Part shown: positions 39,316 through 49,547 of the stretch, piece by piece
Layout: each line of letters begins with the position of its first letter
Numbering within the stretch: the first letter of the stretch is position 1
From: Bacteroidales bacterium
Lineage (GTDB): Bacteria > Bacteroidota > Bacteroidia > Bacteroidales > P3
Assembly (NCBI GenBank): GCA_024681475.1
Contig: JAILAT010000047.1
Location: 21,635 to 85,634 of the forward strand
Direction of reading: 5' to 3'
DNA length: 64,000 nt
The notes under the pieces: generated by a model
Databases searched by the model: none
The model's input: the letters and a program-made list of their open reading frames with translations, nothing else
Told to the model about the DNA's origin: nothing
Program-made: the position numbers and the translations under genes

Positions 39316-39915
39316 ATGACAATAGTAGAATACATCCTGCTGGCCATCGTGCTGACTTTCGAATACTTGCTGGTGATGCAAGTGTGTGCGGCCAAACATC
39401 CTGTCGCCCTGACCAAGGGACTTGCCGAGTCGCTAGTTGTGGCTCTCATTGGCGGTGCGATGATTGCCCTGGGGATGTTTCTAGGTCATTTCATGCGCTT
39501 TACACCCGATGTGCTGGACCCCACCACCGCAGCGCAGAATGCGTGGCAGCAGCAGACCGACAAGATGATTTATGTGGGCTTGATGGTTGTGGTGGCGCTG
39601 CGCATACTTCTCACTGCATGGTCCAAAAAGCAGGAGGCTCCTGCCTATGACATCTCGCAGTGGGGCACCGCCATGATGTTGTCCGTAGTGCTGGGTATCA
39701 ATGTTTTTCTGGCTGGTTTGGCGCTGGGATTCTATGTCTCGTTCAGCACCGACGTATGGGAGGCTGTCGTCCCTATCGCGGTCTGCGCGCTGCTGTTCTC
39801 CTTCGTGGGCATCATGTTCGGCCGTCAGCATGTCGCACTCCGTACTCGTCGCTGGAAGCTGATTATCGCGCTCTTCGTGCTCATCTTTGCCTTTAAGGTG
39901 CTGGTGTGGAGATAA
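39316..39915 (+). CDS. Multi-pass membrane protein, possibly MntP-like
   Basis: Six hydrophobic segments; only weak family resemblance. Confidence 0.5.
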   Translation: MTIVEYILLAIVLTFEYLLVMQVCAAKHPVALTKGLAESLVVALIGGAMIALGMFLGHFMRFTPDVLDPTTAAQNAWQQQTDKMIYVGLMVVVALRILLTAWSKKQEAPAYDISQWGTAMMLSVVLGINVFLAGLALGFYVSFSTDVWEAVVPIAVCALLFSFVGIMFGRQHVALRTRRWKLIIALFVLIFAFKVLVWR

Positions 39916-39936
39916 TTGTTCCTGTATTGTTACTTC

Positions 39937-40722
39937 TTATGTGGTAAACCACTGTTTGAATTCGGCCACTTTGGCGCGGCTGACGATGATTTTTTGTGGG
40001 GTGTCGACCGTCAGGGTGATGGCCAGCTTGCTGATGGGCCATACGGCTATCTCTTTAATGGCTTGGCGTGCAATGATATACTGTCGGTTGGCGCGGAAGA
40101 ACTGCTTGGGGTTCAGCTCGCCCATGATGGTGTCCAGTGGGCGGTCGATGACTTTCTCGTGGCCGTCGTTGAAGACGATGCGCGTCAGACGGTCTTCGAG
40201 GTAAAGGCATGCCACGTCGCTGACCACGATGGGTATCAGCTTGTCGCCCATGGGTATCAGGAAGTTGGTGCGGTATTGTTTTTGGGCGTTCAGTTGCTGG
40301 AGCAGGTTGCGTAGAGTGTTGGCGTCGATGCCTGTGGGTATCGTGGCCCCGTTGTGGTCGAAATGCGAATGATATTTGTCCAGGCTTCGCTTAAGATCCT
40401 CTTTACTAATGGGTTTCAGGATGTAGTCAATGCTGTTCACCTTGAAGGCGTCGATGGCATACTGGTCGTAGGCGGTGGTGAAGACGATGGGGCAGTTCAC
40501 CTCCACCTGGTCGAAGATGCGGAACGACAGTCCGTCGCTGAGGCGTATGTCCATCATGCAGAGGTCGGGCATGGGGTTGTTGGAGAAATATTCCACACTC
40601 TCCTCGATACTTTGCAGGGTGCCTATCACTGTGGCTTCGGGAGCCAATTCGCCGAGCAGCCTTTCGAGGTGCATGGCTGCTATCTGTTCGTCCTCTATTA
40701 TCAGTATTGTACGTAATGCCAT
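39937..40722 (-). CDS. LytTR-family response regulator
   Basis: Receiver (ILIIEDEQIAA...LCMDIRLSDG...PIVFTTAYDQYAIDAF) plus LytTR domain. Confidence 0.93.
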   Translation of the reverse strand: MALRTILIIEDEQIAAMHLERLLGELAPEATVIGTLQSIEESVEYFSNNPMPDLCMMDIRLSDGLSFRIFDQVEVNCPIVFTTAYDQYAIDAFKVNSIDYILKPISKEDLKRSLDKYHSHFDHNGATIPTGIDANTLRNLLQQLNAQKQYRTNFLIPMGDKLIPIVVSDVACLYLEDRLTRIVFNDGHEKVIDRPLDTIMGELNPKQFFRANRQYIIARQAIKEIAVWPISKLAITLTVDTPQKIIVSRAKVAEFKQWFTT

Positions 40723-40733
40723 GATTCTATGCT

Positions 40734-41786
40734 TTATATGACGGGTATCTCAACCGAGAAATTCTCTTCGGTCTGAACGATGTTGATCTCTTTCGAGAAG
40801 ACGATGCTGTATCGCTGCGCCAAGTTGATGAGTCCGATGCCGCTCGATTCCTCCTGGTCCGATTTGGGCTGTATGGTGTTGGAGACGATGATGGTCTTCT
40901 CGGGAGTGGTGCGGATGTCGATGGTCAGTGGGTGGCGTGCCGAGATAATGTTGTGTTTTATAGCGTTTTCCACCAAGAGCTGCAGGCTGATGGGCACCAC
41001 CTGATAGTGCAGCAGCGCGCTGTCGATGTTGAGGTTGATTTTCAGATAGTCGCCGTGGCGTATCTGCATCAGGTAGATGTATGCCTTGGTGAATTCCAGC
41101 TCTTGCTCCAGCGTCACCACCTTTTCTTTCTGCATGATATAGCGGAATGTGGTGGCCAGCTGCTGCAAGTAGTTGTGAGCCTTCTCGTCGTCGACACCTA
41201 TCAGTCCGTTGAGCGTGTTCAGCGAGTTGAAAAGGAAGTGAGGTTGCACCTGGCGCTCCAGCGTCTCGTAGTGTATCAGCATATTCTCGGCCTGGAGATG
41301 TTCGTTCTCAATCACTTGCTGCTGATATTGCATGATATTGTAGAGCAGCATGGCCACGAGAAACGAGATCACGGCGAAGGTGCTGTCCACCACGAACGAG
41401 ATGGACAGCGAAAACGATGTGGCGCCGGTGCCGTAGAACAGGGGCTCGATGGCGTGGCTGAGGAGGGTAAAGAGCGACGAGATGGCAAAAGAGCCGAAGA
41501 GACAGCAGAGTATGATGGCCACGCGTTTCAGCGCGGTACGGATGATCCAGAAGTTGTAGATGAACAGTGCCAGAAACAGCAGGATGTTGGTCAACGTGAT
41601 GTAAATCACATGGAAATTGCTTTCCAGCGTGAGGGTGTCAGGGGTTATGGCGCCGATAATCATCACGATGGAGACGACGATGCCGGCGCCCACAGCTACC
41701 CAAACGGCGCGTGATGTGCGGTAGGTCTCTATCAGATGGATGATGCGCTGACGTTCCAGCCGCTTGTGGTTGACCAATATCTTCAT
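40734..41786 (-). CDS. LytS-like sensor histidine kinase
   Basis: LERQVQPHFLFNSLNTLNGLI (His_kinase motif); LQLLVENAIKHN. Confidence 0.92.
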   Translation of the reverse strand: MKILVNHKRLERQRIIHLIETYRTSRAVWVAVGAGIVVSIVMIIGAITPDTLTLESNFHVIYITLTNILLFLALFIYNFWIIRTALKRVAIILCCLFGSFAISSLFTLLSHAIEPLFYGTGATSFSLSISFVVDSTFAVISFLVAMLLYNIMQYQQQVIENEHLQAENMLIHYETLERQVQPHFLFNSLNTLNGLIGVDDEKAHNYLQQLATTFRYIMQKEKVVTLEQELEFTKAYIYLMQIRHGDYLKINLNIDSALLHYQVVPISLQLLVENAIKHNIISARHPLTIDIRTTPEKTIIVSNTIQPKSDQEESSGIGLINLAQRYSIVFSKEINIVQTEENFSVEIPVI

Positions 41787-41805
41787 AATGTTAATCTATT
41801 ATTAA

Positions 41806-42993
41806 TCAAATTTTTTCATGCCACCTGATGTAGCGTAGCGAGTAGATGGAGAAGACGAAATAGAAGGCTGCCTGGATCCATAGCGCCATGTATTCGCTGC
41901 GCACTTCGGCCAGCGAGGCGCCTGTCGAGGCAATGTGTACAAATCCCTGGATGCCAGGTGTCGACGGGAAGATGTAGCTGAATGCCAGCCAGAAGCGGGG
42001 CATGTTGCTCTGAGGCCATACGACACCCGACAGGAAGAACAGCACCACGCTGAAACAGAGGCAGCACAGCATGATGGTTGTCTTCTGGCGCACGAAGAAG
42101 TTGCCGAAGGTCTGGGCGAAGAAGATGACAGCCAGCAGGAACGGCAGCAGAAACATCACCAAGTCGTGGACGGTGCCCAGCTGCGGGAGACGGAACCAGT
42201 GGGGGACAATCCACAGCACGTAGCCTGTCACCGGTATGTAGAGCAGCATATAGCAGAGCGCCCGACCGAATGTGACGCGGTGCAAGCTCTTATTTCTCAG
42301 TCGTTTGGGTATGTAGTGCAGCGCTTTGCGGTCTTCGTTGGCTTCGCCGCAGAGGATGCCGATGCCGAAGAAGAGTGTCTGGTGTATCACCACCATCAGC
42401 AATGCCTGGATGAAGAAGCTGGAGAATCCGCCCGAGGGGTTGAAGAGCCTGATGTCGTCGTAGACTACGGGCTTCACCATCGCCTCTGCCGTCTCGCCGG
42501 TGATGCCTGCGGCGGCATAGCGCTCCTCTTCGATGGTGTGCAGCTCGTCGACCTGCACGCTGCTGGCCCCGGTGGCAACACTCTTGTAGTAGAGGAAGGT
42601 GCTCATGTCGCAGAATAGTTCGATATGGCCAGTCTCCATGTGTTCGACACTTTGGGTGAAGTCTCTTGGAATCAGGTAGATGGCGTGTATCTTGTGGTCG
42701 CGCATCAGCTGTTCGGCCTCGCGCATATTGTCGCAGCGGTAATCCACCCGTATCTCCGGTGTTGCGTCGAGTTTGCGGATAATCCTGCGTGTCATGGTGC
42801 TAGGCTTCTCGTCGATGACAGCCACAGGGACATCGTTCACCACCTCTTTGGAGTAGATGGCGCCGAAAATGATCGGGTAGAGGAGGGGGGCCACATAGAA
42901 GACCAGCAACGTCATCTTGTTGCTGAACACGCGGCGTATCTCCATGGTGGTCACCTCCCAGATGTCCAGGAGCCACATCCTGATGCGGTTCAT
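41806..42993 (-). CDS. ABC-2 type transporter permease
   Basis: N-terminal TM, long soluble loop, five C-terminal TMs. Confidence 0.87.
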   Translation of the reverse strand: MNRIRMWLLDIWEVTTMEIRRVFSNKMTLLVFYVAPLLYPIIFGAIYSKEVVNDVPVAVIDEKPSTMTRRIIRKLDATPEIRVDYRCDNMREAEQLMRDHKIHAIYLIPRDFTQSVEHMETGHIELFCDMSTFLYYKSVATGASSVQVDELHTIEEERYAAAGITGETAEAMVKPVVYDDIRLFNPSGGFSSFFIQALLMVVIHQTLFFGIGILCGEANEDRKALHYIPKRLRNKSLHRVTFGRALCYMLLYIPVTGYVLWIVPHWFRLPQLGTVHDLVMFLLPFLLAVIFFAQTFGNFFVRQKTTIMLCCLCFSVVLFFLSGVVWPQSNMPRFWLAFSYIFPSTPGIQGFVHIASTGASLAEVRSEYMALWIQAAFYFVFSIYSLRYIRWHEKI

Positions 42994-44210
42994 TCATCAC
43001 CTCCTTTCTCCTTCTTTTCCAGTGTTTTCGAAGAAGGTACCAGCAGCCCGCGGTCGAAATTGTGCTGGAAGCGCCAGGCGCCAATCAGCCACAGCACGCC
43101 GAAGCCTATCAGCGCACACATCGACGGCCAGCAGTGTTCCAGACCGTTGCCGAAGAAGGCGATGTCGCGGTAGTTCAAGAAGTAGTGCCGTGCGGGGTAT
43201 ATCAGTGATATGCCGTTGAAAATGCGAGGCATATGTTCTACCGGGAAGGAGAATCCGCTGAGCGAGAAGCTCAGGGCGCCATAGATGCCGCCCACACCCA
43301 TCGAGAAGGGTGCGTCGGGCAGACAGCCGGCAATCATCACGCCGGCGCACTGCGCGGCAAAAACCAGCAGCATGGTGTTGGCCATCATCAGCAGCCAGCT
43401 GCCGTTCATGGGATAGTGCATGGGGCCGAACATGATGAGGTTGAAGATGAGTGCCAAAAGGCTGAACCAGAACCAGTAAGGGAACAGCTTCCCTGCCAGG
43501 GCCACCACGGCGTTGTTGTGTGCGTGGCGCATCAGGCGGTTCACGCCCTTGGTCTCCACCTCACGGCCAATCAGGTAGACTGTCAGCAATATCACTATGA
43601 ATGATACGGCAACGGGAACGATGGTCGTCATCAGATATATCCTGTAGCTGGTCCAGGGGTTGCCGATCTGGTGTGTGGTCATGTTCACAGGCTGTATGAG
43701 GCCTTGTATCGCGTTGTCGTCGTAGCCTTTCTTGCGTAGCACTTCGCGCTGCACGGCGCCGGCTGCCAGCATTCCCAGTCGCGCCAACTGCTTGTAGCTC
43801 AGCATACCGGCCAGAAGATAGGCCGTGTTGGAGTAGAGCCCGAAATGCGGTGAGCGGAAGTTCAGCAGGTCGTTGTACATCCCCTCGGGGATCTCGTAGA
43901 AAGCGAAGATCTCACCGCGTTGCATCGCTTTGCGGGCTTCGGTGTGGTTGTTGTATATCGCTACCACCTCCACCGACTGTGTGGCGTTGAGCTCGTGGCA
44001 CAGCCTGCGCGACAGGTAGCTACCGTCGAGATCCACCACCGCCACGGGCAGCTTCTCGGGTATCCCTTCGTGCATCATGGTGGCGAAGAAGGTGAAGATG
44101 AGTGTCGCCAGGAGCGTGAGGATGATGACATAGCGCGGCTGGCGTCTTACACGTCGCAGCTCGCGCACCATCACGCGTTGGAAGGTCAGGATCTGTTCCT
44201 TGAAATTCAT
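42990..44210 (-). CDS. ABC-2 type transporter permease
   Basis: Same architecture as its neighbour; 4-nt overlap. Confidence 0.87.
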   Translation of the reverse strand: MNFKEQILTFQRVMVRELRRVRRQPRYVIILTLLATLIFTFFATMMHEGIPEKLPVAVVDLDGSYLSRRLCHELNATQSVEVVAIYNNHTEARKAMQRGEIFAFYEIPEGMYNDLLNFRSPHFGLYSNTAYLLAGMLSYKQLARLGMLAAGAVQREVLRKKGYDDNAIQGLIQPVNMTTHQIGNPWTSYRIYLMTTIVPVAVSFIVILLTVYLIGREVETKGVNRLMRHAHNNAVVALAGKLFPYWFWFSLLALIFNLIMFGPMHYPMNGSWLLMMANTMLLVFAAQCAGVMIAGCLPDAPFSMGVGGIYGALSFSLSGFSFPVEHMPRIFNGISLIYPARHYFLNYRDIAFFGNGLEHCWPSMCALIGFGVLWLIGAWRFQHNFDRGLLVPSSKTLEKKEKGGDE

Positions 44211-44255
44211 GTCGTTTGCTTTGGACTATCGTACCGGCAGTTACCTCTTTTTGTG

Positions 44256-45239
44256 CTAATCGTCCAGAATGGCTGTCATGCCGGGGCGCAAGCCCTCGAT
44301 ACCTTCAGCAGGCACCACCTTGACGTCGAAGCTTTTCACGTCATATTGTCCGGCCGTCTTGGTGGCGCGCCATGTGGCGTAGCTCATCATGGCCTGTATC
44401 TTTTTCACCGTGCACTGATATTTCTGGTCGCCCAAAGCGGGAATTTTCACTGTCACTTCGGAGCCCACCTTCACATCTTTCAGCTTGTCCTCGCGGATGC
44501 TGAACGATATCCATTGGTCGCTCATGTCCAGAATCGACATCACCGGCGAGCCCGTGCCTATCAGGTCACCCATCTTGGCATACACCTCGGTCACCTCGCC
44601 GTCGCTGGGCGCTATCAGCCAACTGTCGTCAAGGTAGCTCTGCACCTCGGCCACGGCGCCGCCAGCCTGGTTTACCAGTGCTGCAGCTGCTGCAATATCC
44701 TCAGTCTGAGCACCTTCTTTAGCCATCAGGTACTGCTGCTCGGCGGCCAGCGCGTCGCTCTGCGAGACTTTATACTGCGCCTCCACTTCGTCGAACTTCT
44801 GTGCCGACACCACGCCCTTCTCGTAGAGACCTTTCACACGCTCATACGATTTGCGGTACACCTCCTGGGCTGCCAGCGCTTTCTGCCACACCTGGTAGGC
44901 CATCTCCACCTGCTGGTTGCGGGCGCCGTTGTTGGCTTTGCGGCTCTGTGCCGCCGCGGCGCTGCGCGCCGCAGCAGCCTGCTGCATCTTGGCGTCGACC
45001 TGCGGACTGTTGATGTGTGCCAGCGTATCGCCGGCATGTACCATATCGCCCTCTTGCACAAAAAGTTCGTCGATGCGGCCAGGCACCTTGTTCGACACGC
45101 GATACTCCGTGGCGTTGGCTTCGCCGGTAACAATCTCGGGCACAGGGCGTATTGCGAACAAGCCCACCAAGGCCACCACCACTACGGCAGCCACCACTAC
45201 GGCAAGTCCTACCATTAACGATTTGATGTTTTCTTTCAT
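44256..45239 (-). CDS. HlyD-family membrane fusion protein
   Basis: Single N-terminal TM, VSNKVPGRIDELFVQEGDMVHAGDTLAHI, coiled coil, SWLIAPSDGEVTEVYAKMGDLIGTGSPV. Confidence 0.92.
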   Translation of the reverse strand: MKENIKSLMVGLAVVVAAVVVVALVGLFAIRPVPEIVTGEANATEYRVSNKVPGRIDELFVQEGDMVHAGDTLAHINSPQVDAKMQQAAAARSAAAAQSRKANNGARNQQVEMAYQVWQKALAAQEVYRKSYERVKGLYEKGVVSAQKFDEVEAQYKVSQSDALAAEQQYLMAKEGAQTEDIAAAAALVNQAGGAVAEVQSYLDDSWLIAPSDGEVTEVYAKMGDLIGTGSPVMSILDMSDQWISFSIREDKLKDVKVGSEVTVKIPALGDQKYQCTVKKIQAMMSYATWRATKTAGQYDVKSFDVKVVPAEGIEGLRPGMTAILDD

Positions 45240-45299
45240 ATCGGTTATCTCTTATATTATTATCAATCAGTTTGTTGTTTCAATTTCGGGGTTCCTTTT

Positions 45300-46778
45300 T
45301 CATTCGCCCATCATCATGCGTAGGGTCGTTTTGCCCAGCTCTATCTCTATCGTGGCGTCGATCACCTCGCCTTCGGCTTTCATCCATGCTGTCTGCGCAG
45401 CCATCAGGTCGCTGCTGCTGCACATGCCCGATTTGTAGCTCTCGTCGGCCAGCCGCAGGTTTTCCTCGGCGTGTGCCAAGTTGCTCTCGGCCTGCACTTT
45501 CTTCTTGTACGACAGTTCCAGTTCGCAGCGAGTCTTCTCCACCTGCAGCTCTATCATCTCTTCGGCCTCCTTCATCTGGTAGCCTATCTCGCGCCGTTTG
45601 GCCTTGGCAGCCTTCACGGCGTAGGCGCCGCCCGGGTGGAAGATGGGGATGTTCACCGCCACGCCTGCTGTCAGCGTGCCGTTGAACTCGTTCTTGAAGC
45701 CGTCGAACATATTGGGGTTTGTCGCCAAGTATCCGCCCGTGGCTACGATGTTGGGTTTCAGCGACGAAGCCGCCATCCTGACACCCTGCTGGGCGATAGT
45801 GTCGCTGATGCGCAGCATCTTCATCTCGGCGCGGTGGGCCCACACGGAGTCCATATTGGCGCGGGGGATGGTCACCTCGCCGGCGTCGTCCATCATGTCG
45901 TCGCGAGCCAGCGAAACGACTTCGAAATCAGTGTTCAGCGGCATTCCGCAACGCTGTGCCAACAGCATTTTGGCCAGCACCAGACCGTTGGTGGCGTTGG
46001 TCAGCTGCATCTCCGCTTCGTTCAGTTTCACGCGCACCTGCGCCAAGTCGCCTTGCGTGGCCATCTCGGCAGCCACCATCTCCTCCACGTTGCCGTTCAG
46101 TGTGCGCAGCAGCTGGGCGTATTGTTCGGCCAACGCCTTTTTGTGCGTCACCGACACCACCTGCCAGTAGGCTTCGTCGACTTGTAGCAGCAAGTCGTCA
46201 CGTTGCTTATCGTATTGTATACCACTGAGTTCGTTCAGCATCTGCGTGGTGCGGTATGCCGCGCGCAGCTTGCCGCCGAGATAGATGGGCTGGGTCACCG
46301 TCACGGTACCCACCATCACGTTCGACATGTCCAGCTGCATCGCCGAGGTGATGTCGTGGCCCACGCCGTTGAGCGTGGTTTCCAGACGGGTATTGTTCAA
46401 TGTTCCGTTGATGATGCTTTCCAGCAGTTCGCTGGGCAGCCCCAGACCCGACAGCTGCTCAATCAGCGAATTGTTGATGCTGCCTTGGGCCGTGGTGCCC
46501 AAGTTGTTTATGCGGTCTTGCTGCTCCTGACTCAGCAGATGGATATTCTTGTCCATCCACATGTATGCGCCGTTGGCACTCACTTTGGGCAGCATCTGCC
46601 AGAGGGCGACCTTCTCAAGAGCCTCTGTTTCAATCTTTTTCTCCTCGGCTCTCTTCATGCTGTAGTTAGCCTCGAGCGCCATCTGGTGGCATTCCTCCAG
46701 CGTCAGCACCTGCTGTGCCATTGCTCCCCAACATAGTGCCGTCAGGATCAACAATATAATCAACTTCCTCATTGCCAT
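45300..46778 (-). CDS. TolC-family outer membrane efflux protein
   Basis: Signal peptide; LTLEECHQMALEANYSMKRAEEKK start, repeated helical domain. Confidence 0.92.
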   Translation of the reverse strand: MAMRKLIILLILTALCWGAMAQQVLTLEECHQMALEANYSMKRAEEKKIETEALEKVALWQMLPKVSANGAYMWMDKNIHLLSQEQQDRINNLGTTAQGSINNSLIEQLSGLGLPSELLESIINGTLNNTRLETTLNGVGHDITSAMQLDMSNVMVGTVTVTQPIYLGGKLRAAYRTTQMLNELSGIQYDKQRDDLLLQVDEAYWQVVSVTHKKALAEQYAQLLRTLNGNVEEMVAAEMATQGDLAQVRVKLNEAEMQLTNATNGLVLAKMLLAQRCGMPLNTDFEVVSLARDDMMDDAGEVTIPRANMDSVWAHRAEMKMLRISDTIAQQGVRMAASSLKPNIVATGGYLATNPNMFDGFKNEFNGTLTAGVAVNIPIFHPGGAYAVKAAKAKRREIGYQMKEAEEMIELQVEKTRCELELSYKKKVQAESNLAHAEENLRLADESYKSGMCSSSDLMAAQTAWMKAEGEVIDATIEIELGKTTLRMMMGE

Positions 46779-46821
46779 TATTATTTTTGTCTCTTATTCT
46801 TATTATTAGCTCTTAAATGGC

Positions 46822-46831
46822 TGCAAAAATA
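46822..46831 (-). promoter_or_regulatory. Putative -7 element for the efflux operon
   Basis: tgcaaaaata on plus = TATTTTTGCA on minus. Confidence 0.5.
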
Positions 46832-47106
46832 CTAATCTCTCGTCGTTAATGGTCACATTGTGCTTCCGAAATGTTAAAAACCGCCGCTGAAGCGTCTTTT
46901 TTAGCTTTCGAAAGAATCTCCCCGTTCCTGTTCTTTTTGTCTTTTTCACATTCAATCTCTGCTAATTAAGGCCTGTCTCTCCAGTCATTTTTCAGGGTGC
47001 AAAAATATATCTTTTTTGAGGAATGGCAATCCTGATGAGCCAACTTTATGTTTTATTAAGAATAGAGCAATGTTTTTTCTATGTCTACAGACTGGGGATA
47101 ATACAA

Positions 47107-47137
47107 ACATACGGGGCGGCTTGGCCGCCCCGTATGT
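47107..47137. terminator. Intrinsic terminator-like hairpin
   Basis: acatacggggcggc-ttg-gccgccccgtatgt perfect stem. Confidence 0.75.
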
Positions 47138-47171
47138 TATTGATATAGCTGTGCGTTATAGCGTTAGCTGT

Positions 47172-48212
47172 TTATTTGTTCTTGCGCTGGCACTCTTTGG
47201 GGGTTACGCAGGTACCCGTGGCGCGGCACACGAGGATTTTCTCCTCGAGCACGTCGGCGGCGCTGGCATTGATGTCGGGACGTGTCTTGATGACCTTGTA
47301 AGCCTCGAAGGACATCTTGCGCGACGTGTTGCCCACATGGGTGATTTCGCCGTAAGCCTCGATGTAGTCGCCGGCGTAGACGGGAGCCTTGAATTCCACC
47401 ATGTCGTAGGCGCAGAAGAGGCCTTCGTCGCCGTCCTGGATAATCAACAGCTCGGTAGCCACGTCGCCGAAGAGGTGCAGCATGTGGGCACCGTCAACGA
47501 GGTTGCCGCCGTAGTGTGCATCCTTTGCGCTCATGCGTACGCGCAGCATGGATTTCACTTTCACCTCTTTCTGGATGATGTAGTCCACGAAGAGGGCAGG
47601 GGTCTTCACGTTCTCGGGAGCAATGCTGCCTGTGGGGACAATCTCCTGAGGTTCAACTATCACCATGTCGGCTGCCGTAGCCATCATGGGGCAGAAGTTC
47701 TGCGAGGTGCCTTTGTAAACCAGGTTGCCGTCCTCGTCGCAGATGTTGGCGCCGATGATGGCCACGTCGGCATGCACGGGTTTCTCGAGGAGATACTCCT
47801 TGCCGTCGACGGTGACTTTTTCCTTGCCGTTCTCCACGATGGTGCCCAGACCCGTCTGGGTCAGCACTCCGCCGAGGCCTGCGCCGGCGGCGCGGATCTG
47901 CTCAGCCAAGGTGCCCTGGGGCTGCAGCGTGACGTTCAGCTCGCCAGCGTTCATCTGGTCGATGGTGTTGTTGTTGGTGCCGATGTGGGTGGCAATCAGG
48001 TTCTTGACCTGATGGTTGGTGATGAGCTTGCCCACGCCGACCTCAGGATAGGCGGTGTCGTTGCAGATGATGGTCAAATCCTTGACGCCTTTTTCAACCA
48101 GGGCGTCGATGAGGGTGATGGGGTTGCCTACACCCAAAAATCCGCCGACCATGATGGTCATGCCGTCGTGAATTTTTTCAGCAGCTTGCTGTACAGTAAC
48201 GAATTTGTTCAT
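47172..48212 (-). CDS. Fusion: CoA-transferase alpha subunit (AtoD-like) + 3-aminobutyryl-CoA ammonia-lyase-like (Kal) hotdog domain
   Basis: N-terminal [38 protein letters not shown]-terminal [69 protein letters not shown]. Confidence 0.82.
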   Translation of the reverse strand: MNKFVTVQQAAEKIHDGMTIMVGGFLGVGNPITLIDALVEKGVKDLTIICNDTAYPEVGVGKLITNHQVKNLIATHIGTNNNTIDQMNAGELNVTLQPQGTLAEQIRAAGAGLGGVLTQTGLGTIVENGKEKVTVDGKEYLLEKPVHADVAIIGANICDEDGNLVYKGTSQNFCPMMATAADMVIVEPQEIVPTGSIAPENVKTPALFVDYIIQKEVKVKSMLRVRMSAKDAHYGGNLVDGAHMLHLFGDVATELLIIQDGDEGLFCAYDMVEFKAPVYAGDYIEAYGEITHVGNTSRKMSFEAYKVIKTRPDINASAADVLEEKILVCRATGTCVTPKECQRKNK

Positions 48213-48409
48213 ATTTACACTATTTTTATTGTTTATCGAAATGTTGTAATCTACTGGCATACAGTTACGTGAGAGGAGATAACCCCCTCTTTCGGCTCCT
48301 GGTTTGCCGACTGCAAATATAACATTTTTTTTGTAATTGTCTTTTTTTACATAATATTTTCATCCCTTTTTCGTTATGGCGAGAGATTAATTTGGTGCAT
48401 TGGGAAAAA

Positions 48410-48424
48410 TGTAGTATTTTTGCA
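48410..48424 (+). promoter_or_regulatory. Putative -7 region
   Basis: gtagtatttttgcaa upstream of the ATG at 48447. Confidence 0.5.
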
Positions 48425-48446
48425 ATGCCAAAATAGAACGTTTGTT

Positions 48447-49079
48447 ATGAAGAAATTAACCCTTATTCTGGGCCTTACTATGCTGATTTCCAGTGCTGCG
48501 ATGGCTCAGGAATATGTTGTTCCCGAAGAGGTGTGGTACCACACCGAAGTGATGGGAAGTAACTACCACGGCTATGTTTTCAACAAGGATTGGGAGGTCG
48601 ACATTCTGGTGGAAAACCAGGACGGCCGCTTCACGCCCGACGACATCGACATCGCCAAGGCCGAGAAGATGATGCAGAAAAAGATAGCCTATCTGAACCG
48701 CGAGCATGAGAACCAGGAAGGCATGTGCCCCATCATCGACGAGCACCTCACCAAATACACCCGCCAGTATGTAGGCTTCACCGACATCCATGGCTATAAG
48801 ATTGTGTGGATCAACGGTGTGTGGGACGAAAAGATGAGCAAGCAACTGTCGCAGGACTTGGTGTTGGCATCGGGTGGCTGCGGTCACTATTGGCATATCA
48901 AAGTGAACCTCGACACCGAGAAGGTGTATGGCTTGGAAGTGAACGAAGACGGTGACATCCAGTACATTCCGCGCAAGAAGAAACCGGGTCCCCGCATCTC
49001 CAAACCCAAGAACGACTACAAAGTGCAGCGCATCCGCAAGACGGGCATCATGCACAACGCCGACGAAAAGAAGTTCTAA
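48447..49079 (+). CDS. Secreted hypothetical protein
   Basis: Signal peptide MKKLTLILGLTMLISSAAMAQE. Confidence 0.75.
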   Translation: MKKLTLILGLTMLISSAAMAQEYVVPEEVWYHTEVMGSNYHGYVFNKDWEVDILVENQDGRFTPDDIDIAKAEKMMQKKIAYLNREHENQEGMCPIIDEHLTKYTRQYVGFTDIHGYKIVWINGVWDEKMSKQLSQDLVLASGGCGHYWHIKVNLDTEKVYGLEVNEDGDIQYIPRKKKPGPRISKPKNDYKVQRIRKTGIMHNADEKKF

Positions 49080-49085
49080 CCTGCG

Positions 49086-49508
49086 ATGCCACTGCTGTTT
49101 TCCACCGCCTCACTGCTTGAGAAGGCTTTCCTGTTGCGCTTCCTGCGTTTCTGCGTGGTCGGAGTCTCTGGCACCGCTGTCGATTTTGGCCTCACCTGGT
49201 TCTTCAAGGAGATTGTCAAAGTGCCCAAATTCCTGGCCAACACCATCGGTTTTGTCTGCGCCGCCACGAGCAACTATTTCCTCAACCGCATCTGGACATG
49301 GAACTCCGACAACCCCAATGTGGGCACCGAGTATCTCAAATTCTTTATTGTGTCGCTTCTGGGTCTTGGTCTCAACACGTTGATTCTGTGGCTTTGCAAC
49401 GAGAAGCTGAAGCTCAACTTCTATTTCTCCAAGGTGCTGGCCACGGGCGTGGTGATGCTGTGGAACTTCTTCGCCAACAATTTCTTTACCTTCGCCGCTG
49501 TGGCGTAG
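49086..49508 (+). CDS. GtrA family membrane protein
   Basis: FLRFCVVGVSGTAVDFGLTWFF...TSNYFLNRIWTW...NFFANNFFTF. Confidence 0.9.
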   Translation: MPLLFSTASLLEKAFLLRFLRFCVVGVSGTAVDFGLTWFFKEIVKVPKFLANTIGFVCAATSNYFLNRIWTWNSDNPNVGTEYLKFFIVSLLGLGLNTLILWLCNEKLKLNFYFSKVLATGVVMLWNFFANNFFTFAAVA

Positions 49509-49547
49509 CATATTATATTGAACAACAGAATAATTGGAGATTGCTTC

